Source: an uncultured Gemmatimonadota bacterium (GTDB lineage: Bacteria > Gemmatimonadota > Gemmatimonadetes > Gemmatimonadales > Gemmatimonadaceae). Taken from it: a stretch of 5,844 nucleotides of DNA. Below, piece after piece: positions 1 to 5,844 of this stretch. The stretch lies in contig CAMPKM010000205.1 in assembly GCA_946887155.1 (NCBI GenBank), forward strand, positions 1 through 5,844, given 5' to 3'. The notes beneath the pieces were generated by a model. The model made no database searches, was not told where the DNA came from, and saw only the letters and a list, made by a program, of their open reading frames with translations. The first letter of the stretch is position 1, and each line of letters begins with the position of its first letter. The position numbers were made by a program, and so were the translations under genes.

Positions 1-2
1 CC

Positions 3-2258
3 GGCGATCCCGTCATCACCCCGGCGCTCGTCGCCGAGCACGGACTCACCCCCGGGGAGTACGACATCCTCGTGGCCATGCTCGGCAGGACGCCGACCTT
101 CACCGAGTTAGGCATCGTGAGCGCGTTATGGAGCGAGCATTGCTCCTACAAGCACTCGCGCCCCCTGCTCAAGACGCTGCCGACGAAGGCGCCGTACGTG
201 CTGCAGGGGCCGGGTGAAAATGCCGGCGTGATTGCGGTAGGGGACGGACTTGCGGTCGCGTTCAAGATCGAGTCGCACAACCATCCGTCGGCGGTCGAGC
301 CATATCAGGGCGCGGCAACCGGCGTGGGCGGAATTCTCCGCGACGTGTTCACCATGGGCGCGCGGCCGATCGCCTTGCTCAACTCGCTGCGCTTTGGCGG
401 ACTCGATCACCCGCGTACGCGCTGGCTCGTCGCCGGGGTGGTCAAGGGCATCGGCGACTATGGCAATTGCATGGGCGTGCCGACCGTCGCCGGCGAAGTC
501 GTGTTCGACGACGCCTACGCCGGCAACCCGCTCGTCAATGCGATGTGCGTCGGCGTCATGCGCGAGGAGGAATTGATCCGCGCCGTCGCCAGCGGCGTCG
601 GTAACCCGATCATCGCCGTTGGCGCTCGCACGGGTCGCGATGGTATTCACGGGGCGTCGTTCGCTTCTGAGGATCTGTCGCACGAAAGCGAAGCCAAGCG
701 GCCGCGCGTGCAGGTCGGCGATCCGTTCACGGAGAAGCTGCTGCTCGAAGCGTCGCTGGAGCTGATCCGGAGTGGCCACATCGTCGCGATCCAGGACATG
801 GGCGCCGCGGGCCTGACGAGTTCGTCGGCCGAGATGGCGGCGCGCGGCGATGTGGGTGTGGAGATCGACGTGACGAAGATGCCGCTGCGCGAGGAAGGCA
901 TGACGCCTTACGAGATCCTGCTCAGCGAATCACAGGAGCGCATGCTGGTCGTGGCGCTCAAGGGTCGCGAAGCGCAGGTCCAGGCCATCCTGGCCAAGTG
1001 GGACCTCGCGGCTGAGGTCATCGGCGAAGTCATCGCCGAACCCGTGTACCGGGTGAAGGAGCATGATCGGGTGGTGGCTGAGTTTCCGGGCTCTCGCCTG
1101 GTGACCGACTGCCCGATGTATTCGCCCGAAGCGCGGGAGAGTGAGGTCATCCGTGCCCTGCGTGAACGCGACGTGGACAGCATTCCGGAGAAGGCTGAGG
1201 AGTCCGAACCGATGTGGACCCTCGAGCGGCTGCTCGCGTCCCCAACCGTCGCCAGCAAGGCGTGGATCGTCAGGCAGTACGACAGCACGGTCCGCGCGAG
1301 CACAATCGTGGGTCCCGGGCCGGCGGATGCCGCCGTGGTCATGCTGCGGGGCACGAAGCGGGCGCTGGCCCTCAAGACCGACTGCAACGGACGGTACGTC
1401 TACCTCGACCCGCGGGTCGGCGGACGGATCGCGGTCGCCGAAGCAGCGCGCAACGTCGCCTGCACCGGCGGTCGGCCGATGGCCATCACCAACTGCCTGA
1501 ATTTCGGGAACCCGAAGAAGCCGGAAGTGTTCTTCCAGTTCCGCGAGGCCGTGGCCGGCATGGGCGAGGCGTGTGAGGTGTTAGGCACCCCGGTGACCGG
1601 CGGCAACGTGTCGCTCTACAACGAAAGTCCGACAGGCGCGGTGTATCCGACGCCGACCATCGGCATGGTCGGCCTGCTCGAAGACGTGTCGCACGCGACG
1701 ACCGCCGTCTTCAGGACGACCGGCAATTCGATTATCCTTCTTGGTGACAACACCGCCGAACTGGGCGCAAGCGAGTACCTGCGCTGGATCCACGGCGTGG
1801 TGGCGGGACGGCCGCCGGCGTGTGACCTGAAAGCAGAAGCGAGATTGATCGAGGCGCTGCTCGAAGCGATGGCCGACGGTACGGTGGCGTCGGCGCACGA
1901 CTGCAGCGACGGCGGGCTCGCGGTAGCGCTGGCCGAGTGTTGCGTGATGGATGAGGACGCCCCGATGGGCGCCACGGTGGACCTGAGTGCCTGGTCGACG
2001 CTGTCGAATCGTGCCCTGCTCTTTGGTGAAGCCCAGGGGCGGGTGATCGTGTCGACGCCGGATCCGGCGGCGGTGCTGGCCATCGCCAACCGGCACCTGG
2101 TGCCGGCGGCGGAAATCGGACGAGTCGGGGCACCCGGGGATCCACTGAGCATCAGCATCGGGATGCAGTGGTTCCAGGCGCCGCTCTCGCGATTGGGTGC
2201 GGCGTATCACGGTGCGATCCCGGCGATGATGTCGAAGGTGGCGGTATCGGTCGATTGA
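3..2258 (+). CDS. purL: Phosphoribosylformylglycinamidine synthase II, small-type PurL (5' partial)
   Basis: PurL is the cytoplasmic ATP-dependent synthetase that converts FGAR, ATP and ammonia to FGAM, step 4 of purine synthesis. The frame is open from the left edge. 751 codons are visible, about the full length of the small Bacillus/Thermotoga-type enzyme, so only a few N-terminal codons should be missing. The first in-frame start-like codon, GTG at 72, falls inside conserved sequence ([11 protein letters not shown] lies before it), so it is an internal valine. Family motifs in order: WSEHCSYK with the conserved His at 138-140; [17 protein letters not shown], the nucleotide/metal-binding region, ending near 290; [24 protein letters not shown] at 792-815; LLSESQERM near 918; then second-half motifs [10 protein letters not shown] near 1605 and [15 protein letters not shown] near 1900. 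There is no glutaminase domain, so ammonia should come from PurQ, with PurS completing the complex. The next gene is purF. The stop TGA is formed by the first unit of a heptamer array. The family call is very secure; the exact start lies outside the window. Confidence 0.97.
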   Translation, partial: GDPVITPALVAEHGLTPGEYDILVAMLGRTPTFTELGIVSALWSEHCSYKHSRPLLKTLPTKAPYVLQGPGENAGVIAVGDGLAVAFKIESHNHPSAVEPYQGAATGVGGILRDVFTMGARPIALLNSLRFGGLDHPRTRWLVAGVVKGIGDYGNCMGVPTVAGEVVFDDAYAGNPLVNAMCVGVMREEELIRAVASGVGNPIIAVGARTGRDGIHGASFASEDLSHESEAKRPRVQVGDPFTEKLLLEASLELIRSGHIVAIQDMGAAGLTSSSAEMAARGDVGVEIDVTKMPLREEGMTPYEILLSESQERMLVVALKGREAQVQAILAKWDLAAEVIGEVIAEPVYRVKEHDRVVAEFPGSRLVTDCPMYSPEARESEVIRALRERDVDSIPEKAEESEPMWTLERLLASPTVASKAWIVRQYDSTVRASTIVGPGPADAAVVMLRGTKRALALKTDCNGRYVYLDPRVGGRIAVAEAARNVACTGGRPMAITNCLNFGNPKKPEVFFQFREAVAGMGEACEVLGTPVTGGNVSLYNESPTGAVYPTPTIGMVGLLEDVSHATTAVFRTTGNSIILLGDNTAELGASEYLRWIHGVVAGRPPACDLKAEARLIEALLEAMADGTVASAHDCSDGGLAVALAECCVMDEDAPMGATVDLSAWSTLSNRALLFGEAQGRVIVSTPDPAAVLAIANRHLVPAAEIGRVGAPGDPLSISIGMQWFQAPLSRLGAAYHGAIPAMMSKVAVSVD

Positions 2259-2378
2259 CGATTTACGATTTACGATTGACGATTGACGATTGACGATTGA
2301 CGATTGGCGATTGGCGATTGGCGATTGGCGATTTGTGATTGGCGATTTGTGATTGGCGATTTGTGATTGGCGATTGGG
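2253..2378. repeat. Heptanucleotide tandem repeat array, 18 units, between purL and purF
   Basis: Eighteen contiguous 7-bp units, all beginning GATT, fill 126 bp with no interruption or phase shift. The order is GATTGAC x1, GATTTAC x2, GATTGAC x4, GATTGGC x4, then GATTTGT and GATTGGC alternating three times (2330-2371), and a final GATTGGG. The alternating part is a 14-bp higher-order repeat. Identical variants sit in blocks, as expected if the array grew by slippage or unequal exchange. The purL stop (2256-2258) lies in unit 1, and purF begins 20 bp after the last unit. Plus-strand GATTGAC units put TGA in all frames, so no reading through into purF is possible. Similar heptamer families (STRR) are known in heterocystous cyanobacteria. 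I infer only a general resemblance, and the function is unknown. Confidence 0.97.
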
Positions 2379-2389
2379 CTTGAACTCTT

Positions 2390-2393
2390 GGAG
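2390..2393 (+). promoter_or_regulatory. Shine-Dalgarno site of purF
   Basis: GGAG lies 5 nt before the ATG at 2399, in the short unique stretch left between the heptamer array and the gene. It supports this start, which also places the catalytic cysteine at position 2. The site overlaps a very small possible stem, ACTC (2384-2387), loop TTG, GAGT (2391-2394). With four pairs it is probably too weak to matter alone. Confidence 0.75.
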
Positions 2394-2398
2394 TAGAC

Positions 2399-3778
2399 AT
2401 GTGTGGCATTTTCGGAGTCTGGGGACATCCGCGCGCAGCGGCGCTGACGCACCTCGGCCTCTATTCATTGCAGCATCGCGGACAGGAGTCGGCGGGCATC
2501 GTGGCCATCGACCCCGACGGCCAGGCGCGCAGCGTCCGCAAGATGGGGCTCGTTTCCGAGGGCTTCACCGCGGCTGACGTGGCGCCGCTCCAGGGAAGCC
2601 TCGCCATCGGCCACACGCGGTACAGCACCGCCGGTTCATCGACGCTCGACAACGCGCAACCGATCGTCGCACGGTTCCGCGACGGCCACATCACGCTGGC
2701 GCATAACGGGAACCTCGTGAACGCCGTCGAGCTCCGGCGCGACCTCGAGGATCGGGGATCGATCTTTTCGTCGTCGATGGATTCGGAGGTGCTGGTGCAC
2801 CTCATGGCGCGCTCTTCGTCGGCCAAGCCTGAGCATCGGCTGGCCGACGCGATGGCCAAGGTCGTTGGCGCGGCGAGCCTGCTCGTCTCGGTGGGGAACA
2901 CCCTGATGGCGGCGCGCGATCCCCGCGGCTGGCGGCCACTCGTTATGGGCCGGCTTGGCGACGCCTATGTGTTTGCGTCGGAGACCTGCGCCCTCGACAT
3001 CGTCGGCGCCAAGTTGGAACGCGAGATCAAACCGGGCGAGATCGTGGCCGTCGACGCCGAAGGCGTGCGCTCGCTCCAGTTGCCTGCGTTGCCGCTCAAG
3101 CGGTGCGTGTTCGAGCACGTCTACTTCGCGCGTCCGGATAGCTACGTGTTCGGCGGATCGGTCGACCGTGCCCGGCGGGCGCTCGGCAGGCAACTCGCCA
3201 GGGAACAGCCGTCGCCCGGCGCTGACCTCGTGTTCTCCGTTCCCGATTCGTCCAACGCCGCGGCGGTTGGGTATGCGGAAGAATCGGGGCTCAGGCTCGA
3301 GATGGCGCTCATCCGCAATCACTATGTCGGCCGGACGTTCATTCAGCCGTCGCAGGGTGATCGCGACGCCAAGGTCAAGGTCAAGTACAATCCGGTGAAG
3401 GAAGTCCTTGCCGGCAAGAGCGTAGTCATGGTCGACGACTCGATCGTGCGTGGTACGACGACCAGGGGACTGGTCGCGATGATCCGGAACGCCGGCGCCC
3501 GCGAGGTGCACATGCGCGTCTCGTCGCCACCGATCACCGGGCCGTGCTATTACGGCATCGACACGCCGCGCAAAGAGGAGCTCATCGCGGCCAACTATTC
3601 CATCGAGGAGATCGCGACGCGAATCGGTGTTGACTCGCTCGGGTACCTCCCGCTCGAGGGAATGCTGGCGGCCGTGCCCGATGGACCGACCGGCTTCTGC
3701 CACGCCTGCTTCTCCGGCGAATATCCGACCGCCCCTCCCACCGTCTCGGACAAGCTTCATCTGGTAGGTACGAGCTAG
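2399..3778 (+). CDS. purF: Amidophosphoribosyltransferase (glutamine PRPP amidotransferase)
   Basis: PurF makes 5-phosphoribosylamine from PRPP and glutamine, the first committed step of purine synthesis, in the cytoplasm. The 459-residue product has the normal family length. The N-terminal Ntn glutaminase domain begins MCGIFGVWGH, so Cys2 becomes the nucleophile after Met removal. Unlike the Bacillus subtilis enzyme it has no propeptide. Further glutaminase motifs are LQHRGQESAGI, GHTRYSTAG (71-79) and HNGN (102-105). The C-terminal phosphoribosyltransferase domain carries VPDSSNAAAVGYA, IRNHYVGRTFI, the KVKYNPV segment and the PRPP loop VVMVDDSIVRGTT (342-354). Cysteines at 236 (KRCVFEHVYFARPDS), 383 (GPCYYGID), 434 and 437 (CHACFSGEYPT) match the four ligands of the Bacillus-type [4Fe-4S] cluster, so a cluster-bearing, oxygen-sensitive enzyme is inferred. 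It follows purL as in Bacillus, but with 140 bp of mostly heptamer repeat between them. Start chosen from Cys2 and the GGAG site. Confidence 0.98.
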   Translation: MCGIFGVWGHPRAAALTHLGLYSLQHRGQESAGIVAIDPDGQARSVRKMGLVSEGFTAADVAPLQGSLAIGHTRYSTAGSSTLDNAQPIVARFRDGHITLAHNGNLVNAVELRRDLEDRGSIFSSSMDSEVLVHLMARSSSAKPEHRLADAMAKVVGAASLLVSVGNTLMAARDPRGWRPLVMGRLGDAYVFASETCALDIVGAKLEREIKPGEIVAVDAEGVRSLQLPALPLKRCVFEHVYFARPDSYVFGGSVDRARRALGRQLAREQPSPGADLVFSVPDSSNAAAVGYAEESGLRLEMALIRNHYVGRTFIQPSQGDRDAKVKVKYNPVKEVLAGKSVVMVDDSIVRGTTTRGLVAMIRNAGAREVHMRVSSPPITGPCYYGIDTPRKEELIAANYSIEEIATRIGVDSLGYLPLEGMLAAVPDGPTGFCHACFSGEYPTAPPTVSDKLHLVGTS

Positions 3779-3781
3779 CCG

Positions 3782-3813
3782 ATTGGCGTCCCGGAACCCT
3801 CGAGGACGCCAGT
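3782..3813 (+). terminator. Stem-loop after purF, possible terminator
   Basis: ATTGGCGTCC (3782-3791) pairs with GGACGCCAGT (3804-3813): ten pairs including one G-U, with a 12-nt loop, starting 3 nt after the purF stop. No T-run follows (the next bases are GGGTAGG), so it is not a classical intrinsic terminator. It could slow polymerase, help Rho-dependent ending or protect the 3' end. Its left arm contains one copy of the heptamer core GATTGGC (3781-3787) seen upstream of purF. The pairing is seen directly; the role is inferred. Confidence 0.45.
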
Positions 3814-3835
3814 GGGTAGGACCGCCGTCCTCTTC

Positions 3836-3839
3836 GGAG
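3836..3839 (+). promoter_or_regulatory. Shine-Dalgarno site of the secreted protein gene
   Basis: GGAG with a 7-nt spacer precedes the ATG at 3847 and supports that start. The site lies in a small possible hairpin, either CTCT/AGAG with loop TCGG (3830-3841) or CTC/GAG closing a UUCG tetraloop (3830-3839). Such a hairpin might slightly limit ribosome access. Confidence 0.65.
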
Positions 3840-3846
3840 AGCGAAG

Positions 3847-4917
3847 ATGGGAACGGTGTCGCGTGTCCTTGGGCTGTTGTTCCTGATTGCACCCGTCGTT
3901 CTTCGGGCCCAGGACGTGACCGGTACGCTTCGCGGAATTGTGCGAAACGAGACGGGACGGCCCATCGAGCACGCTCTGGTCGTTCTCGACCCCACCAGCG
4001 GCAGGCGAGAAACGCGTACTGACCGTGATGGCCAGTTCAGCTTCCTGGGAGTTACGCCGGGTGCACACGCCCTCCGAGTGACATTTGTTGGGTATCGCCC
4101 TCAGGATCGTACGGTCGATGCGGCGCGAGGTGTCGTGGATATCGACGTCACGCTCGAAGGCCTTGTGCAGGTACTGACCGGCGTCGAAGTCACTGCGACC
4201 CGCAGTGGGCTCTTCGGGTCAGTGATCGCGAAAGACTCATTGCTTCCGGTGCCTGACGCGCGCATTGAAGTCCTGGGCGGACGCACGAGCGATACCACTG
4301 GTTCGGACGGTGTTTTCAACTTTCCCTTGCTGAAGCCCGGGTCGTACCTCGTTCGCGTTCGTCACAGCCAGTTCGCGTCACGGGTTCAATCGATCGTCGT
4401 TCCCGAGAAGGGTGGCACGCAGCTGGATCTCGTGGTCGAGCGCGGATTGCTCAGCCGCGATGCCCACATGGAGCAGTTGTATCGGGAGCTCGACTCGCGC
4501 GTGCACTGGATGGGAACGACCGCGGCCATGATTTCACGAGAGGAGCTCAAGGGCGGTTTGATGACAACCCTGGATGCTGCCCTGCCGGGGTCGGTCAGTT
4601 TCATGAAGGCGGGCTTTTACCCGGCGCGTGAGGGTTGGGAAGGCGCCTGCCTTTTTGTAGATGGCGTGGCACGCCCTGGAATGACGATAAGCAACTTCGC
4701 AATCGAGGAGATCGAAGCGATCGAGCTTTACGGCCCGCCACTGAATCGCAGCGATCCCACGGGTACGCTGGCGTCACGCTGGCCAGCCAAGGCCATGTGC
4801 GGGATGTCCATGGGACCCAGTGTTCCATTTGAGCGCGGGGGCAGCGGAAGCTCCGTGCACCTTTCACCCAATGCTATTCGGGTGGCGTTCGTCGTGATCT
4901 GGCGCAGGCTGCGTTAG
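3847..4917 (+). CDS. Secreted carboxypeptidase-regulatory-like protein with plug-like C-terminal region
   Basis: This is a predicted exported protein of 356 residues. A signal peptide covers about residues 1-22: Arg6, hydrophobic VLGLLFLIAPVVL, then RAQ before Asp23. Two carboxypeptidase-regulatory-like beta-sandwich repeats follow. The first is at about 25-103 (GIVRNETGRPIEHALVVL, TDRDGQFSF, GYRP). The second is at about 121-200 (GSVIAKDSLLPVPDARIEVL, GSDGVFNFPLLKPGSYLVRV). The remainder resembles a TonB-receptor plug: SREELKGG, a Cys268...VDGV segment, EEIEAIELYGPP (about 287-298), Cys318-Gly and a terminal VVIW strand. The two cysteines could form a disulfide outside the cytoplasm. The protein is far too short for a 22-strand barrel, so it is not a TonB-dependent transporter. 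It may be a periplasmic or outer-membrane-associated accessory protein, but substrate and partner are unknown. I recognise the type as common in Gemmatimonadota. It lies 68 bp after purF behind a hairpin and is probably unrelated to purine synthesis. Confidence 0.85.
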   Translation: MGTVSRVLGLLFLIAPVVLRAQDVTGTLRGIVRNETGRPIEHALVVLDPTSGRRETRTDRDGQFSFLGVTPGAHALRVTFVGYRPQDRTVDAARGVVDIDVTLEGLVQVLTGVEVTATRSGLFGSVIAKDSLLPVPDARIEVLGGRTSDTTGSDGVFNFPLLKPGSYLVRVRHSQFASRVQSIVVPEKGGTQLDLVVERGLLSRDAHMEQLYRELDSRVHWMGTTAAMISREELKGGLMTTLDAALPGSVSFMKAGFYPAREGWEGACLFVDGVARPGMTISNFAIEEIEAIELYGPPLNRSDPTGTLASRWPAKAMCGMSMGPSVPFERGGSGSSVHLSPNAIRVAFVVIWRRLR

Positions 4918-4922
4918 CGGAC

Positions 4923-4949
4923 GTCGGAGCAAGATTGCCGTTGCTCGAC
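4923..4949 (+). terminator. Stem-loop after the secreted protein gene, possible terminator
   Basis: GTC-G-GAGCAA (4923-4932) pairs with TTGCTCGAC (4941-4949): nine pairs with one bulged G at 4926 and an 8-nt loop, starting 5 nt after the stop codon. No T-run follows; the next bases are GC-rich. Its position directly behind a stop codon suggests 3'-end formation, but the missing U tract keeps confidence modest. The loop holds GATTGCC, one base away from the GATTGGC heptamer, which is probably chance. Confidence 0.4.
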
Positions 4950-4960
4950 CCGGGCCCGGG
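4949..4960. repeat. Perfect 12-bp GC palindrome upstream of ppdK
   Basis: CCCGGGCCCGGG is a perfect 12-bp palindrome made of alternating runs of three C and three G. It directly abuts the preceding stem-loop and lies 54 bp before the ppdK start. It might extend the terminator structure or be a protein-binding site. In such GC-rich DNA it may also be chance. Confidence 0.4.
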
Positions 4961-4962
4961 GA

Positions 4963-4991
4963 GTCAGTTTGGGTACCACTTCGCGTATGTA
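4963..4991 (+). promoter_or_regulatory. Weak candidate promoter for ppdK
   Basis: TATGTA at 4986-4991 resembles a -10 box and sits in the only relatively AT-rich part of this gap. The bases about 17 bp upstream (GTCAGT at 4963-4968) match TTGACA poorly. If it is real, transcription would start near 4998-5000, giving a leader of only about 15 nt. That would fit the lack of a clear Shine-Dalgarno site before the ATG at 5015. This is a suggestion only. Confidence 0.2.
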
Positions 4992-5014
4992 AGTCACCCG
5001 CTGGTCTCGCCGCC

Positions 5015-5844
5015 ATGCCTCCGCTCGTCTACTTCTTCGGGAACGGTCGCGCCGACGGAACGCGCGAGATGAAGAGCGTCCTCGGCGGTAAGGGGGCGAA
5101 CCTGGCCGAGATGACCAACCTGGGCGTGCCGGTTCCGCCGGGGTTCACCATCGCCTGCAGCGCGTGCAACGACTACCTCTCGTCAGGCGGCGTGCCGGAC
5201 GCGCTGCGCGAAGAAGTCGGCCAGCACATCGCCTATCTCGAACAGGCCACCGGCCGCAAGCTTGGCGACCCGGCCAACCCGCTGCTGGTCTCCGTACGCA
5301 GTGGAGCCGCCGTATCGATGCCGGGAATGATGGAAACGGTCCTGAACCTCGGGTTGAATGACGAGACCATCAAGGGACTGTCCACCCAGAGCGGAAATCC
5401 GCGATTCGCATGGGACGCCTATCGCCGGTTCCTCCAGATGTACGGCGACGTGGTGCTCAACGTACCAGCCTCGCGCTTCGAGGCACTGCTCACGTCGAAA
5501 CGGTTGCTGGCGCGGGTCGAGAACGACAGCGAGTTGACCGAGTCGGCCCTTCACTCGCTGGCGAGCGAATACAAGGCGCTCGTACGCAACACGACCGGCG
5601 CGGAATTCCCGATGGATCCGGAAGCGCAGCTGTGGGGCGCGATCGAGGCGGTATGGCGATCGTGGACTCTCAAGAAGGCCATCGACTATCGCCGCGCGAA
5701 CAACATCCCCGACGACCTTGGCACCGGCGTGAATGTCGTGGCGATGGTGTTCGGGAACATGGGCGACGACTCGGGCACGGGCGTCGCCTTCACGCGCGAT
5801 CCGTCCACCGGCGAGAAGCGCTTCTACGGCGAGTTTTTGGTGAA
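5015..5844 (+). CDS. ppdK: Pyruvate, phosphate dikinase, N-terminal part (3' partial)
   Basis: PPDK interconverts pyruvate, ATP and phosphate with phosphoenolpyruvate, AMP and pyrophosphate in the cytoplasm, feeding gluconeogenesis or, in reverse, glycolysis. The visible 276 codons cover most of the N-terminal ATP-grasp nucleotide-binding domain of a protein that usually has about 880 residues. Diagnostic segments are VYFFGNGRADG (5-15), LGGKGANLAEMTNLG (23-37) with VPPGFTI after it, LLVSVRSGAAVSMPGMMET (90 onward, with the conserved Arg95), YRRFLQMYGDVV and GNMGDDSGTGVAFTRDP (ending at 263). The phosphohistidine and PEP-binding domains lie beyond the right edge. The ATG at 5015 gives the canonical N-terminus, and no ATG, GTG or TTG lies in frame close upstream. 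No clear Shine-Dalgarno site precedes it (CTCGCCGCC), which is unusual beside the GGAG sites of the two genes before it. A stem-loop and a GC palindrome separate it from the preceding gene, so it is probably transcribed on its own. Confidence 0.96.
   Translation, partial: MPPLVYFFGNGRADGTREMKSVLGGKGANLAEMTNLGVPVPPGFTIACSACNDYLSSGGVPDALREEVGQHIAYLEQATGRKLGDPANPLLVSVRSGAAVSMPGMMETVLNLGLNDETIKGLSTQSGNPRFAWDAYRRFLQMYGDVVLNVPASRFEALLTSKRLLARVENDSELTESALHSLASEYKALVRNTTGAEFPMDPEAQLWGAIEAVWRSWTLKKAIDYRRANNIPDDLGTGVNVVAMVFGNMGDDSGTGVAFTRDPSTGEKRFYGEFLV

Noticed and set aside
72..74. GTG at 72 as the purL start codon
   Set aside because: The codons before it ([23 protein letters not shown]) match the usual PurL N-terminus, so the real start lies before the window.
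126..779. Minus-strand reading frame over purL
   Set aside because: It is opposite a highly conserved part of purL and has no recognisable domain or ribosome-binding site.
1018..1041. Short imperfect tandem duplication in purL (GTCATCGGCGAA, GTCATCGCCGAA)
   Set aside because: It encodes VIGEVIAE in a beta-strand-like region of a conserved protein and is explained by coding sequence.
2253..2378. CRISPR array
   Set aside because: The units are contiguous 7-mers with no spacers and no 23-40 bp repeats, and no cas genes are nearby.
2259..2398. Purine riboswitch or PurR-type operator controlling purF
   Set aside because: The gap is filled by the heptamer array. No aptamer-like conserved core and no PurBox-like CCGAAC inverted pair is present.
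1581..2468. Minus-strand reading frame with heptapeptide repeats (and the shorter frame at 2270-2452)
   Set aside because: It lies antisense to purL and purF, is kept open by the heptamer array, and its non-repeat part is a compositional shadow of purL.
2636..3892. Long minus-strand reading frame of 418 codons
   Set aside because: It is antisense to purF, which has unmistakable family motifs. The frame is Arg/His/Asp-rich, as expected for a shadow of a GC-rich gene.
3847..4917. TonB-dependent outer-membrane receptor
   Set aside because: The 356 residues end right after the plug-like region, and there is no sequence for a beta-barrel.

Overview
The window looks like bacterial chromosome of high GC content, with four protein genes all on the + strand. 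They are purL (5' end cut off), purF, a secreted carboxypeptidase-regulatory-like protein, and the first third of ppdK. The best guess at lineage is Gemmatimonadota or a near relative. This rests on three things: the GC-rich coding style, a signal peptide ending in R-A-Q, and a short 'two carboxypeptidase-regulatory domains plus plug-like tail' protein of a kind I associate with that phylum. It is an inference from style, not a phylogenetic result.

Layout. Positions 3-2258 encode the small-type PurL (FGAM synthase II), running in from the left edge. The 140 bp between purL and purF is almost entirely an array of 18 consecutive heptanucleotides (GATTGAC, GATTTAC, GATTGGC, GATTTGT, GATTGGG) at 2253-2378. 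The purL stop codon lies inside the first unit. After a 20-bp spacer carrying a Shine-Dalgarno sequence, purF occupies 2399-3778. A 68-bp gap with a stem-loop follows, then the secreted protein at 3847-4917. A 97-bp gap holds a second stem-loop and a GC palindrome, and ppdK starts at 5015 and runs off the right edge. No gene-free stretch exceeds 300 bp.

How the genes work together. PurF makes phosphoribosylamine, the first committed step of de novo IMP synthesis, and PurL makes FGAM at the fourth step. The small PurL works with PurS and PurQ, so those genes should exist elsewhere, possibly just upstream as in the Bacillus purSQLF order. The secreted protein and pyruvate phosphate dikinase have no evident link to purine synthesis and are probably separate units, since each is preceded by a possible terminator hairpin.

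The genes themselves are ordinary. I see no new system here. The most interesting DNA is the heptamer array inside the pur gene pair, with its ordered variants, its 14-bp higher-order repeat and its overlap with the purL stop codon.
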